A stretch of DNA of 64,000 nucleotides from Membranipora membranacea (lineage: Eukaryota; Bryozoa; Gymnolaemata; Cheilostomatida; Membraniporidae): contig OU612065.1 of the NCBI GenBank assembly GCA_914767715.1, positions 8,742,001 through 8,806,000 of the forward strand, given 5' to 3'. This document shows positions 1 to 15,300 of the stretch, one piece after another. A program made the translations under genes and the position numbers. Under the pieces are notes generated by a model. It ran no database searches, had not been told where the DNA came from, and saw only the letters and a program-made list of their open reading frames with translations. Within the stretch, counting starts at the first letter, position 1. Each line of letters opens with the position of its first letter.

Positions 1-308
1 CGCTGGTGGTGTTCCCAACCTTGCTTTTAATTGTTCAAGTTGTCTTCCCTTATTGTCTGAGTAGATAGCCCCTGAGTAGGGTCCTCAATGAGAGGCTGAT
101 ATGCCAAAACTTGTTCTTCTTTGGAGAAAAGCAACAGTTTTCATCAGCTGAACTCCAAAAACATATTGTACTACCACGGAGAGATGATGGATTGCTAAAG
201 GCTGTTTATGGTTGCAAATCCTTCTTAACTCAAAAGGAATAATATTGTTTAGTATGGGGTTAAATTCAGTTCATAAGTGCACTGCCAAGAAATGACAAAG
301 AAAGTCTA
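1..308. other. Intron of the mosaic gene running off the window edge
   Basis: No exon continuing the fibrinogen-like module could be found in these bases on the minus strand, and no other gene or repeat is evident. It is read as part of the next intron. Confidence 0.5.
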
Positions 309-3300
309 CTTTACCTCATCAGGTAGGACATAGTCGACCTGCATAGTGTAGTTTTTAGAATCTCTGTGACCCTGGACTTTGTTATCACATGAGTTTGTAG
401 TGTGTATGATTGTAGTGGGAGGAGTGGTCGACATATCACAATACGCTAAGACTGGAGGAAGAGGCCCACTGTATCCGTCAAAGTCCAACTCATACAAACC
501 AGACGGGAAACATCTCAGCTGATAGTCTATACATGATGATAGCTCTGTAATTAATATGTTTTTAAAGTATCAATGGCAGCAGCAGTTTTATCAAGTATTT
601 TTTGATGTGAATGAGAAATAAGATAGGATAGAGTGCATGAAGACATGCTTATCAATTGCAGTAACTCACCATTTCACTCATTTCATAACCCAATATCACA
701 TTATTTACAGCTTTATGGCTAGGGGTTATAAAACACTATCGTTTTTTCACATCTTTTATAGCATTGTAGTTGGACTTTTTTAAACTTACACCGAAACGTA
801 TGTAACATACCTCCACAGACAGGTGGTAGACCACTCCACCTAAGATCTGACTGACATACACGAGTAGATGAGCCTTGTATTAGTGTACCCTCACTACAAG
901 TATACTGTAGAGTGCTCCCTACTGTATAATTATGGATGTTAGCTGGTATACCATTCACTAGAGTATCCTCGCTGTCAAAAAGGTCATAGAGTTCACCTGT
1001 ATCTGTCAGCTGTCAAATAAATCCAAAGCCATAAAACTTTAGTTTTAAATTCAATTTGCCATGAGTTCAATCAACTGGATATAAAGTGTAGCGAATCTTT
1101 AGCTCAGAAGAGAAATTTTGAACATGAAACCTGAAAAATGGGTAATGGCTACAAATACATTGCTATTTTTATTTCAAGAAATTGGTTCACTATGACCTAG
1201 TTTCAGGCAAAAGCTCACCAGAGTGACGTTGGTGTTAGCAGGGAATGGCTCAAAGTCACATAGCTTAGGTATTTCACATCTGTCACCGAGGAAACCTTCG
1301 GTACACTCGCACTCAAATGTCTCCAGATAGTAGTTAGCAGTGCAGGTACCGTTGTTCAGACAGGGATACGATGCACATGGCCCCACAGCTGAAAATCAAC
1401 TTATCAATAAGCCACACTGGTTATGATAAACAATATAATCACCGTCAATATTCGAGACTCGTTAAGATGCAAAAAATGATGTGCAGGTATCCTGAATGTT
1501 GGTAGCTTTGGAGAAGTTGATGTTAAATATCAGTTCAATCACGACAAGACGATAAGGCTTGACCGCATAAAGGAAGAAAACTCCCAAACACACCACTGTC
1601 GGTAGTATACTTCAGATAAACATGTACTTTTTTTGTTACCCAATATTCATACTGACCTTCACACTCATCCATAAGCTCAGTTTCGTTCCAAAGTGTAATC
1701 GGATCAAGAACTACGCTTGTGAAGTTTGTCATGTCAGATTCTACCTCTTCTTGACTCACTGGAGACATTAAATATAATGAGATAGTTATGTATTTCTAAT
1801 TATTTCTGTCTTCACTAGCAGACTTTTGAACTGGTAACACCCCCTGATTGGCAAAATGTCATTGAAATATATTTAACTCAATCAAAGAGTGTTTGTTTCT
1901 TGTTTGTATGGAAAGAAATCAAAGAATCTTGCTTTCGCAGTTTTTTTAAGGATTTTGTCATTAGAAGTGAAATTAATCAGCTTTCAAATCCCTGATGATT
2001 TTAAAAACATCGGTCCTTCTAAGTCTTCAATGATGCAGTGACTGAATCTGAAAAAGCTTTTTTATACAGAAGGCAGTTTTCCAGATAATACATTCTGACT
2101 GTTTGTTTCCTATGCGGGGTGGGTTAAACACAACCAAAATTGAGAAAGGACAACTCTAAGGATATGCTCACATTCATAAAACTGACTATAAATACTGATA
2201 ATATCAGTATTTTATAGTCGGGCTCCTCTGTGCAGGTCAACTGGAGTGCTCGTCTAAATCAACCAACACTTTGTTTGTCAATAAATATTTGAAAAAAAAA
2301 CACAAAAATAGATCCTTGAAGGAAAATGATTTACTTATGATGTGTGTTCTCTCGCAGATAGACCACCGCCCGCTATCAGCACAGTCCCAGTCAATCGTGC
2401 TCGCTTGCACACTCCACAAAACACACCCTTTTCTGCTGGACGTTGGGTAACCTGATCTCCAATCAGAGAAATCATTTTCTGTAGTACCATCCAGCCAAAC
2501 ATACATATCCTCAAATTCGCTGTGTTCATCTGCGGAATAGAATAGATTATACAGTCACCTGGTGTATTCACAACTTGCATCTAGTAAAAATAGCACTAGT
2601 ATCAAATGTGAGGTTACTGGGAATGCTTTACACACATGAACCGCCTGTTTTAAGGCTGTATTTTGCCACAAAAGTATTGTCAGTTATAGCAGAGGTGGTG
2701 ACAGAACTCCCAAAATGTTAGTATAGTTACTAGAGAGAAGAGGTGAAATTCCATCCTAGACAGAACGACTTGAACAGGCACCAGTGCACAACAACCTAAG
2801 ATGAAATGTAACACCTGGACATTTACGCTATCACCGACCAACACAAACAACACAAACTTGATGACATACAACTGAAAAAGCATTATTTTGAGTTTTTTGT
2901 GGGAGTGGGGGTAAGAAGACCTGCAGTCAGCTAGTGTGCTGTCAGAAGCAACACCTTGTTCTTATTTCTTATATAGCATGAGGTGGCAAATACATAATAA
3001 ATGACATTGTATAGGGACTGGAAGGACAGTTTGCATCTTTTTTTATAATGCTATTGTCTTAAAATTGTATTACACATACGATTATATTACTTACAAACTT
3101 CGATTTCTCTAAGATTGATGTATCCATTTCCGTATGTAGTCTGCCCGTTTTTCATCAGTGGGAAATAAATGGCTACATATCTTGCCTGGCCACTTGCTGG
3201 TATGTTTTTGATCTCCTCAGTCATGGTGTCTGGATGGTGACCGATCACAACCCAGTCAGCAGATGTGTCAGAAGGATCAGTATTAGCTGTATCTGAGCCA

Positions 3301-6300
3301 AGTATGAGGAACTCCCCAGCTCTCCACTCTAAATTAATTCGGTTAAAGATTCGGACATTGCCAATATCCTTTTGAGACTCTAGATCCACATACCACCACC
3401 ATGGTCCTATCGAAGCATCTGAGTGGATCATGTTGTTATTGTTAATAATACCATCCACAGCTTTATCAGCAGCATACCCAGGCGCAGAATAGTTATCTTT
3501 CTGCCAGGCTGGTTTGTTGAGGGCGAGATTTGTCCCTCCATAGCCTTGAAACAGTAAAGAGCAGGATTAAATTTATTTCACTACACTGTTTCCATTGTCT
3601 ATCATCGATAGTCTAAATAATCTAAATGTTCACTTTACACTCTGTGTGATGATAATAACAATAATATCCACCAATCGTAATAATAACAAAAATATATGGT
3701 AAAAAGGAAGGCATGTAATCGTAAAGGTTATTATTGTCCTTGGAGCCATCTTCAGCCTGAATGTCTCAAAAATATTTCCACAACACAAACCAGAAGAGAC
3801 TGGATACCATTCAACAAACTGCTCAATTAGAATTGGCAAACACTATCAAAACGCTACTGTCCTACTGGAATCATAGCAGTTGATATAGCAGCTGAGAGAT
3901 ATTGATTGTGTGATTGATTGAGTGAGTGATTGATTTATTGTGTGATTGATTTATTGAGTGAGCGATTGAGTGAGTGAGTGATTGAGTGAGTGAGTGATTG
4001 ATTTATTGTGTGATTGATTTATTGTGTGATTGATTTATTGAGTGAGTGATTGATTGAGTGATTGATTTATTGAGTGATTGATTGTGTGATTGATTTATTG
4101 AGTGATTGATTGTGTGATTGATTGAGTGATGCATTGAGTAATTGAGTGATTATTTTCTTGCTGCTAAAGTTACAAACCCCATAATGCATGCATTTCAATA
4201 AACGCTTAGAAAGATACAAATCATCAAAAAAAGCCCATTTTTGGTAATGTGTTAGTTCTGATGCCAAATCTACCAATATATTATAATATCAAACTGGGAT
4301 ACTATCTACCAATAATAATATTATTGCATTTATGACTTTATTTAGTTGCTGTGGTCTGCATTTGTACAGGTATGCACATATTTTTTTTCATAATGACTCA
4401 AGGTCATGCCTCGCCTAGGATACTAACTTGAGAAATACTGGTCCGATTTCCTTGATTTTTCATTCAAATTGTAGCTATTCCTTGTTTAGCAATTTCCAAA
4501 CCCTCAATTATTTTTAATATAATTTCTTATGATTGTGATTGCAATTTATAAAATTTAAGCCACCGGTACCATGCAAAAGAAAAGGAGCTGTCAATAACTG
4601 GGAGCATCTGGCTCAGACGCCTCCCAACCATTTAGTCTTATCAAACCAGGATCGGCAGCGCAAAGTAGTCCCAATAAAATTAACTTATGACAATTAATCG
4701 TAGTAACAAGCCTTGACATGAATTTCAAGTACTAGAGAAGGAAAGTTTTATAATAACAGACAGGAATTAACAAGCCAGCTTGTGAACTATTGTAAAATTT
4801 ACTAATATGACTGGATTTTAGAAATTTATATTTCTACGCCAAATCTGGTGCAGAAATATATAAGGCAAAAAACCATAAAAGGCTGGATTTTCATTTGTAT
4901 TCATGAGGCATTTATTTCAATTCGAATAGAGATGTTGATTCAAAACTTGGGAATATACAAAAAGGATATGTTTGTAGGTAGTTCACTCAATATATATTTT
5001 ATTTGAAATAAGCTGGGCAAAATGAATATTGAGTTTACAGCCTGCCTCTGAAAGACCGCATGTTATGCATTCTTATCATACTCCTTCTCCAACACAAAAG
5101 TTTCATTTTGTTCAAAATGCCTAGTGCCCTCACCAAGGCTTTGAAGGACGCCACTACCAGAAAAAAATATTTCAGTCTCAGTACTGTTTTCACATATTTT
5201 TACGTCTCGTTTCATCAGGTCAAAGTGCATTTTTGTCAGTATTTTGACTAGTTTAGACGTATGATATTTCCAAATTGCCAACTGGCACATTATTATTTTT
5301 ACATCAATACTGGTCAGCACTTGGTTAGTGAGGGCACTAGGGTAATCACATTTGTCCACCTTGGACAACAATTGACACAGCTCACTTTCTTTATAGCATT
5401 GTCAAAACTGATGGTTTAGCTATCAGTATGTGAATTTGAATGCCAGTTTTTTTCAAGTCAAATCAAACATTGAACATTATTGTTGTCACGGCTTCACGAT
5501 ATAAGGGTAGTCTTTATGTATTAACTAAATTTTTGCTCCAAAAACTTGCAATTTGCTTTTTATATGGACAATAGTGACAATAGGTTTTGACACGTTGTTG
5601 AAATTCAGTATCCCGCTATGACGTTACGTCATGTCATAGCGTCATTAAATTTTGGGTTTAGACTTCTTCGATGATGTGGATTGAGAACCCCTAAAAAAAT
5701 TTTGGCGATGCATGACCTTAGGACTCACCAACATATTCCAGTCCGATGTAGTACCAGTAGCCATCGCTATATGAAACCTCCTCAAAATATTCCATATCCT
5801 CAGCTGAGTTTATAACAGCTAGGTAACCATTCATCTGCAGTTTGATAAAATATCAATCTCCATGTAGACGAAATAACTCCTGTTATCATCCCGAGTTTAT
5901 AAAATTGCACAGCAGATAATAATATGATCAGTGTTTAGCCGATGTAGTTGACATTGCAATGTTAGGAATATGAAGTCATAGCCTTTTTTACTTGATCTAC
6001 CATAAGGATAAGCGAGCTAGCTGGAAAAGCTGCAGAAGCTAGAGAGAATAAAGGTAAAACATACATCCTCACAGTTGTCTTTCGCTCCCTGCTGATTGTA
6101 GTTTGTCCTCTGTAGGTAATAACATGATCCGTTACCAGTGACCCAATCATCTCCACACTCAGGCACTGTGTAAATTAAATTGAACATTACAATCATACAA
6201 ACGTTGATTTTGAAGATGTTTCTTATGATCACCAAGCAACCAAGAGTAGTCAGAATCTAAAAGTTAAAGACTACGGAAGGACAACAGCAATATATAGTCT

Positions 6301-9300
6301 GGCAGCTAGTTCTGCAGTAATTATGCAATCATATATATAATTTAGAAAATTCAGAGCACCCCAGGGTAAAATTTATGTGTAGTGTTAGGGATTGTCCTCC
6401 CTTCTTATCTAAGAGCTATGAGGTATTTATGTGCCCTAGTGCTGTGCCAACCTAATAACGGCTCAGCTGAAGCATTTCTGAACTTTTGGACCACACTGAC
6501 ATTGAGATTACACTATTAACATGTGTATATCTGATTGTTAGAGTCAACCTAACATGTACCCACCCCTAATTAATAAAATTGAACACGGGTTGTCACACCA
6601 AATTCCTTGCGATGGTAGTCATACTAAATAATTTTTTCACTCTCTATCGATCAGAGATTGCAATAGTATATCACGTGATCAGTGTGCTTTTGGTGAGAAA
6701 TTTTTTCTGGCAATCATGCATAAATTGACATATGCTTGTTCAAGGTCAGATATGTTCCCCCATCCATGAAAATATATCAGCAGTTACCGTAGGCAAAAAG
6801 AGCTCTTAAAATCCTGAATTTTCTATTCATGGGATAGGGAACAGAGCATATTAGCATGTGATCCAGTTATGATAACTTATACAGCTGCACTCTGTAGAAT
6901 GACCTATAATGTAAGAGATGTGATGCAATGCTTATCAATTAAATCAGCTAAGCAAAAGACTAAATCTGTCCAGCTCAGAAGATGAGAGGGGAGGTATACA
7001 TACGAGGGTGCTGGGGGGGGTGGGGGGTGAAACAATCAACCTAGAAAGCTCCCCTAGTGGGCGAAAATTATTCATGTATGTTTTAACTGCTGATACAACA
7101 AATATGCTGAACGCACCTTCATAGCCTTGCATACTGCATTCTACTTCACTCCCAGTGCTCAGCTTATACTGTCCAGGAGTTGTGTGACCAGCAATCTCAT
7201 AATGATAGCAGGTAGGGAAAGCATGGGCTACAAATATTAAAATCAGTTACAGAGGTTGCGGATAGTTTCTTTGTATCTTTTTGAAGCCCTAGGTGCAGTA
7301 GATGTGCCCCATCCACCTGAGAACATGACTTGGCAGCCGAAGCATATGGTAACTCATTCATTATTGGACAGCAGGAGTGACATTTAAAAGGAGCAATTTC
7401 AAATCAAATGTGTGCGAATGTATTTGACACATTTAATGACTGGACAGTTTTGAGCAGACCGGTGTTTAGACATTAAACATCCAGGCAGCTAATTGTTGAA
7501 GCGTTGTCGACCCAATCATTTAGGTTAGTTTCAAAAAGCTATTGCGAGAAGCCCACAACAATATGGTCAATGATCGATTAGCAGTTGTTATCAATAAACT
7601 AACCTATACATTGTAGGTGGCTGACTCTCACATATGTCATCTCATTATACTGGTCCACATCACCAGTATAAAACTCTCTGATTGGTAGTTTACTTCTATC
7701 AGTGATGGTTATTGTGTCCTCTCGGTATATCGCTCTCTTCTCTCGAGTGTTACACTTCTTACCATGCTCTGTCAGCACGAAAATGACATGTGAAAACATC
7801 TGAGAGGGCTTCAATCTCTTGTCAGATAATACTTTTGTGACAAAGGGAAAATACAGTTGATAGACCGACCCGGAGCTTGTGTTTGTGTTACTGTGAATCT
7901 ATGCTAAAAGATTTCAAGTTATAAAATCCAAGCTACGATCAGGGTAGTTAACGTATGACTTGAGCACATACCAGCACAGTGAGGGTTACAGTCACACTCC
8001 CAGTAGGCACCACTGGTATCTGCAGTGGATGTCGTGCCGTAGTAGTACTTAGACGTATAGGCTCCGCTGTTATAGGAATGAAATTCTATCACTTGATGAC
8101 AGAAATCTGCAAAACGGACAAAAACACTACAATAGATGGTTTACCCATACATTGAATATATGAAATACAATGATATTATATGATATTGTCCCCTTGCTCA
8201 GAATAGGAAATTAAACAGTCAAGCGTAATTAAAAGTTAAGTCAAGCAAAGCCAAGAGATTAAATCAACCAGTCATACTTGATGAGTCTATGAGAGATTCT
8301 AGTTGTTCATCAGTGTAGTCATGACGATAAGAGACGTCAACAACTTGTCCATAGTAGTTATAAGCCCCACTGATCTCTCTGTATGTTCCACCACAGGCAG
8401 CATTATTCTCTAGTATAGTGATTGGAGGAGCGTATGTCATATCACAGTACACCTCAAATGAGTCAGTACCAGTACCGTGACCATCAGGATCTATGTAATA
8501 ATATCCCGACACAGAACTGTGCTGTGATTGAAAGTCACCGCATGTGGGTAACCCTGTCAAAAGAAACAACAGGACATGTTATTGCGTAAAGTCAACAGTA
8601 TTTTTGAAAGTGTAGCTTACAGTGTAGCCAATTTCTACAAATTTGAATTTAAAATAACCATGATAAGGTTCAGGTACTGTATGATGTATAGGGCCACTTT
8701 GAGGTGCGTATTTGGTAGTTTACCCTGACAAACCATCGATATCTGCCTCAAATGCAACATTCCGCTACAGATTACAATATATATGACTAACTACATGAGG
8801 TAACACAAGGGGAGACAATACATACAAGATATCACCATGACTCACCATCAGTGCAGTTCCTTGAGAGATCAGACTCCACCACACATATACAGATATACTG
8901 ATGCAGTCTGTCATTGATACATCTGCCCTGACTCTTACATGGAGTGTATATTAAACAGAAATCTACACCTGCATCATAGTCTTCATCTATAATTGACATA
9001 AAATAGCAGCTCATATGTTAATACAGTGGATAAAATAGTCCTAATTACATGTATGTTTAGTTATAGAGTACCAGCATTGCTATTTTGTCAATAGAACAGT
9101 CAGAGCTACAAGACGAAACAGTCATGTGGTAAGACACATGTTGCTCTGTCAGCATGACTGCCAGAGTTGTAATTAGAAAATTTTAGATAATAATGCTGAC
9201 ACAGTATTGATTTGGTCTCAAGCAATAAGCCCAAACAACTTTTACTTTGTTATATCCTACACTGAATGTATACATTTGGTAGAAAGAACTAGCCTCTGAT

Positions 9301-12300
9301 TCTACTTTCAATTTAAATCATCTTTTATTGTTTATTGGAAATGTCTTGGATTTCTGTGAGAGACTTCAACTCAAGGAGCCTTTGAACAACCTGACATGAT
9401 TCAATATATCTGAAGTCCGGTCTCATAATCGAAAAACGTTTCAGGAAGCGCGTCATCACACTTTAGAGTTTATTTCCACATAGTAGAGTTTTAAAACCTC
9501 ATTTTGCTCCATATGACGATGTCAAATGGGTGATACCATGAGTGAATGTCTTTGATGTATTCATTCTCTATCAATGTAGACATAACAATGTGACCAGAAC
9601 CTTTAACAGGCACGATATATTATGACTGAGACAGTACCAGCATTGACTTACATTCTACAGTGTAGTTTGTAGGTGTAATGGCTTCTGTAGACTTGATCTG
9701 CTTTCTTACTGCAGTGTCTCCTGCAATAATTATCAACTATGTACCGCACTGTGATATGAAGTGAAATTCTGAATTTATGTAACATAAGTACATATAGGGG
9801 TTTGACAAGTTTGTATGCATTTCGAGTTGCTATCATTCTAATGGTGAACCAGGACCACTGCTGGTGACACGAGGGAGAACAACTCAAGATACGGTATAGG
9901 GAGCGCAACCAAAGTTGGAGTCACAATTTCAAGATGTCTATGTCTCGAGAACATCCAAAGACATAGTGTTAGTATACTCCCACAAGCGAGCGGTGTAGGA
10001 AAATATTTAATGCATACTTTGTGTATACGTATATATTGTTTTATATCTACTGATTAACGACCAACAAACAAACCAGAGTAGCAGAAAGCAGATCCTTGGT
10101 AGACACTGTTACTACCTCCAGTTCTCATACCAACACCAGATTCTCTCATACCAAAGCATAACTGAGCATTTGTGTGAACTCTGGGCCTTACTAAAGAGTA
10201 GGCCATCCCCTCCTGGACCTGTTTGAATGATAACAATAGGGATATTATGACAAGCAAAATATGAAACCCAAGCAAGGGTCGCTCAGAGCATACATGCAGA
10301 AGTAATTTCTGTACTGGGTTCCTGAAGAGTCATTCTTTTTTGAGAGTCACAGACTTTTTAAAAGGAAGAACCAATGGTTACAATAACAAAACATATGGCT
10401 CTCAGAAGGAATGACAGTGGGTTCCTGATGCAAATTAAAGCATCTTGTTTGCTAGGATATTAACCAGTCTACCATTTTTGTGTCATATATTGAATTCAGT
10501 ACCAAAGTTGTGTAGTATTGGCCAACGGCCCATGCATTGACCACCAATCCAAAATCAACCATCTGTAATCAGGTAAGTTGTATTTTTATGAAAGTTTCAC
10601 TGAACAGGTGGTCCAATCAAAGCCTACAACCAAACATTAATTGCCATATGGTTGTGCCAGCTCAGATATTCTTCTTATCAGCGATTTCACCCATACTATT
10701 TGACTCGGAGTACATGTGCTGTTTGAGCTTACATAGTCCATAGCTAGGATCAGTCAAGAGGTAACAGCTGTCTTTCCTGCGTGATGAGCATGTCCTTCCA
10801 TGTATTAGAAAAATAAATAAAAGTGGTGTAGATGAACATCATGTCAATTATCACTTACCCATCCCCAGGTACATTCAGAGTCAAATCCAGCATCATGAGC
10901 TGCCACAAGCTGATCAAAAGTAGCCAGCTGATGTCCGTTATTCACACAGGCTGCAGCAGCGGTAAGTAACACATAGTTATTGGATACTCTGTATACATAC
11001 TTGTACGGGTCGGCTACAAGAATGAAAAATATCAACTTTCAAAATCCAAAGCATTTTGGAGCTTCTTTCCGATGCTCTTTTGCAAGAAAATATGGTCTGA
11101 GATATAATTGCTATTTTTCTATTGCAATGATAGTCGCACACCTCCTCCCCTGGCAGTTTCAAGGTTGGAACGTGGAATGGTGAAGGTTCCCAGCTTAATA
11201 ACTCAGCGCTTTCGTTTGTGGTTTCTTTCTTCTGGACCTGGACCCACAGATAGATAGGTGTTGGTAATCTGAATACTTAGTCAAATATAGCGTCACAGCC
11301 ACAATCCAATTTCAAGACCCCTTCAATGATAGCAGACTGTAGCAATTAATTAGATGAAAATTCCTTTACATACCAAAGTACATATTGACAGCTCCAAATG
11401 TGGCTGTTCCTGTGTGTGTATTACCATACCACTGAGTAACGGGCAGTAATATGTCACTCCTCAGAGGGAGAAGATAACCCTCATCTACCTGAACTCCTTG
11501 TCCAACAATATGAGTCAAGCAGTCAGCAGAAGCTGTAAAACAGAGAATGTTCAGTAAGTACAATTTATCTAACCGTGTTTTACAAATGATAACTGCAATC
11601 GGGTCTAATCTTGCTGCATACCACCGTTTCTGATCGCAGGTAATAGATATCCAGGCAACTTAATCTAATAAAAATTGCATAAAAAATGCAATTCATTGCA
11701 CTGCAAAGAGAAAATTTAAACATTCCCATATGGCACCTCTTGAATGGGTTACTATTTCCAATGGGTGATAGTGGCTTATCACGTCCTTCCTACTTCAACT
11801 CTAATAAGAGACATGATAGAGAACTGCTGAATAGTGTTTGAAAATTGTTTACAAAACTGGGAGCATATTTTTAAAGCCCAGACGCAGACTTAAAGACTCT
11901 AATCAATGTTGGCCCAATACTCACTTCCAGCACAATTTCCAATATCATCACACATACAGTATCTAGGATATAATGTATTTGGATAATAATAGCGGGCGTG
12001 AGCGTCACCGTGCTCATGGTAATACCAGTGAAAAGCGCTTTCAGTTCCATCCATCACATACTTCATATACTGCTCATTCCAGCTGAAAAATGCAAATTAA
12101 ATTTCTATGACAATGATTAGATAGATAGCTATAATGGACAGAATATCTGGACACTTCCTGCTCCAGTAACAATTTTATATATAATGGAAAATTAATTGTG
12201 ATTATATTGCTTTAAAAGCACAACTCATGAGTTATCCTCCTCTTGTCATTGAGGCATAACTCATAATGTGATTATGCTGCTCTCTGAGATTTCAAGCAAG

Positions 12301-15300
12301 TCATTATTCTCAATTAAGTATGCTTGCATATAGAAAAGTATCAAGGTTTTTAATTTGATTCGATAATTTAAATTGATAATTTGACAACAGTAAGCTATCC
12401 TGATTACATAAGTTGCTGTTAGTTTTTTAGCTTGTTCTTTCTGAGTCTACACTTTAAAGCTTACACTGCGTGTTCCATAAGCTCTTCTATATGTTCTGTA
12501 GACCGTAGTAAGCTCTGTCTTGTGCCTTCTCCATAATGCAAAGACTGCTTACGACTATTTGGTGTTGACTGAAGCTGAAAATATTTTGTCAGATGTCACC
12601 AGGGATATCAGATATAAAAGCTGCAGGTAGATAACCACTAAATATAAGCCAAAAAATTTCAAATTTAACAAGATATTACGAGTCTCCACGATGAATGTTT
12701 TTAGGGCCTTGTGCATTGTAGAGTAAATCAAGAAAAAACAAGAGAGTGAGTTTTGATTTAGCCAAGACACAATCAGTACATGCACTTTGTTTCCAGTGAT
12801 TTTGAGAGCTGCTATCATACCTCTTTGATATCTGGATAAACTACTCCCATCGATTTGAGACCTTCAATGAAACACTCTACTTGGAATGGAGGATGGTCAC
12901 CGGCAGCACCATCTGGATCGAGCCAATATATCCCTGAGCTAAGACCGGCAGCGCTAACCTCCTCACATGTTTTAAAAGCATTATAACATCTGAGGGGTCC
13001 AGGTAAGCGATAGTCTAGTGTGCTCAGACCATTTGATGTAGAACCTGCAATAAGACAATATGATGGACATATTTTAGTAGAAAGTTCTTAGTTTTGGTTC
13101 TCTTTTGGGACAATGACAAATAGAAAAGAAAACATAGCAAAAGTGTAGTGTTTCAAGACAAGAGAAGTGACGAACCTATGTGTATCTCAGTGACTGGATG
13201 ATTCCTTCGCCTGACACTATCAATCAATCCTCCATACATGCTGAACCATTCCCTTCTCCATGTATAGCCGTGTGTACGATCAACCTCAAGTAGGAAATCT
13301 ACTCTCAACTTGGGATAATCTACAAACTCTGCTGGCTCAATACGCACATATCTAAAGTAAATGAGCATAGTACTGTATGTGTATTCAGATTTTGTTATAT
13401 GATTCAACACAGGATTTTTAAGGAATATAAACTTTAAATTTGAATGGATGAGCAAGTCGTATTCTGTTGAGCAACAACAAAAATTAATATTTACCTGACA
13501 GGCTCGATATGAATAACAGACACTAAACTCTGATAGTCCACTTCACTGGTGGGACTGACTGTGAGTGTCTCACAATCACTGTTCACTCCTGGAGATACGT
13601 AACATGTGTAGTTTATACCGTTAGCTGACATGTGGAATCTATGAGCAAAAAAAAGGATTGGTGGGTGGGCGCAGTTGTCTGCCGGAGTCAACATGACATA
13701 AAGTTAAAGAGAGGCTCAACTTCACGGTTAACATGAAAAATAAATATCTAAAACCAGCACATCCATGATGATTACTTTTATTTGACAAGACATATAACAA
13801 GGCCTCGCCATTCATGGCATGATCGGTGGTCAAGAAAATTTCAACGCTATTGACAATAACAACTTGATAGAGCACTCACTTGAACTGAGTAACATAACCC
13901 GAGGAGAGACCTTGTATCATCAAGGCGCTGATATAGTAACTGTTCTTGAGATCTACTTGTAGGTAATATTCATCTCTAACGTCAGCAGTCGGAGCACACC
14001 ACGCTTTCTCTCCAGATAATCCATCACTGTACAGATATGCGCTACTGGCATGACAGTCCATATCTGGCCTGTACATACCACTGAACGCGTATGATGGCAG
14101 ATTGGACCCAGCATAGCGAGAGGCTGTAATCAAAATATGACAAAAGAAATATGAATGCGGTATCAAATTTTGTTGAAATGTTCTACAATGTCAAAATTTG
14201 TGGCGGTTGTTGTGGGGTGAAGTGTGCCTTACTATTTTTCATGGTATGCTTTAACCCGTCAAATATCGGCAATATTATATTGTTAATATTCGTTCCGTAC
14301 CTACAACTTTGAGAGTTTTTCTCATACCTGATGGTCTCATTTTGATGATGACTTCTTTGATGACATCATTGTTAGTATCTGGATGTTGGAATGTTCTCCA
14401 GTTGATACCAGTGCTAAACCCATCTTCAGAGGAGCTATCATGTGATGGGTAAGCCCCAGTGAGACTTGAGTCACAGTCAGGGGTGTCGCTGAACCACCAG
14501 AACGAACCACAACCAGAAACGAATCCAGAGTTGTCCAGAGACATAGAATCACCAGCTGGTTTCAAAGCTGAAATCAAGACACAGTTATGAGCGTATAAAA
14601 ATATTTATTTATATATACTTATATATATATATATAATATACACAATATTTTCCGTGATTTTTCTTTTCATGTCATTCCTTGTGTTAGAACAGGGGTGCCC
14701 AACCTGTTCATTGTGGATGCCCCATCCACATATTGCAATGTCCCTGGGGGCCCCAAACCTCACCATAAATAAAACATTCATATATGGGTGTGCAGTATTT
14801 TCATCTCTGCAGTGGGGAATTTATTTATTGGAGCTCATTCAAATGCAATGGTTGGGGAATTCCAAAATACTGTGACTAGATGTAGAGCGATCCTTATTAT
14901 TGTACAAATGAGAAATGTTATAAATATAGGGGTTGGGCAGCCCTGTGTTAGAACTTCTCAAAATTGACCATGCTTTTTAAGCTAGTACAAAAGTGCTTCT
15001 ATAAAATGGCCGTCTCATACCAGTGATTTTGTAGACAGAGTTGCGCCAGGGACCTCCGCATGTCTGGTTAGAATTCCCAGCACAATCAACATTACATTCA
15101 GACTCTTCAACGGCCCCATGTTTGTCATATCCGGTACCACAAAAACATGCGTATCCAGCCTGGACGCCAAAGTAGGGAAAACCTATCAAACAATCAAATC
15201 AAACATGGTAATAAAATCAATATCAAGTGATTTCAATCTGTGGTGGCAATCCAAAGCAAGCTCATGAGGGAAATGACGTTGACATGCCCTTGATGTATAA

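Noticed and set aside
5063-5371. 102-codon open frame on the minus strand
   Set aside because: No family resemblance. It overlaps an inverted-repeat element in an intron and has no exon-like borders.
7010-7030. G-rich run that might form a G-quadruplex
   Set aside because: It is a single intronic run of G8-T-G6 type. It is structurally possible but too short and isolated to support a function.
10054-10275. Open frame starting MLGFHILLVIISLLLSFKQ that looks like a secreted small protein and ends at a stop after the Link domain
   Set aside because: The hydrophobic start is intron read-through. The acceptor at 10219 begins the coding part, and a donor at 10073 lets the frame continue into exon 39 with matching phase.
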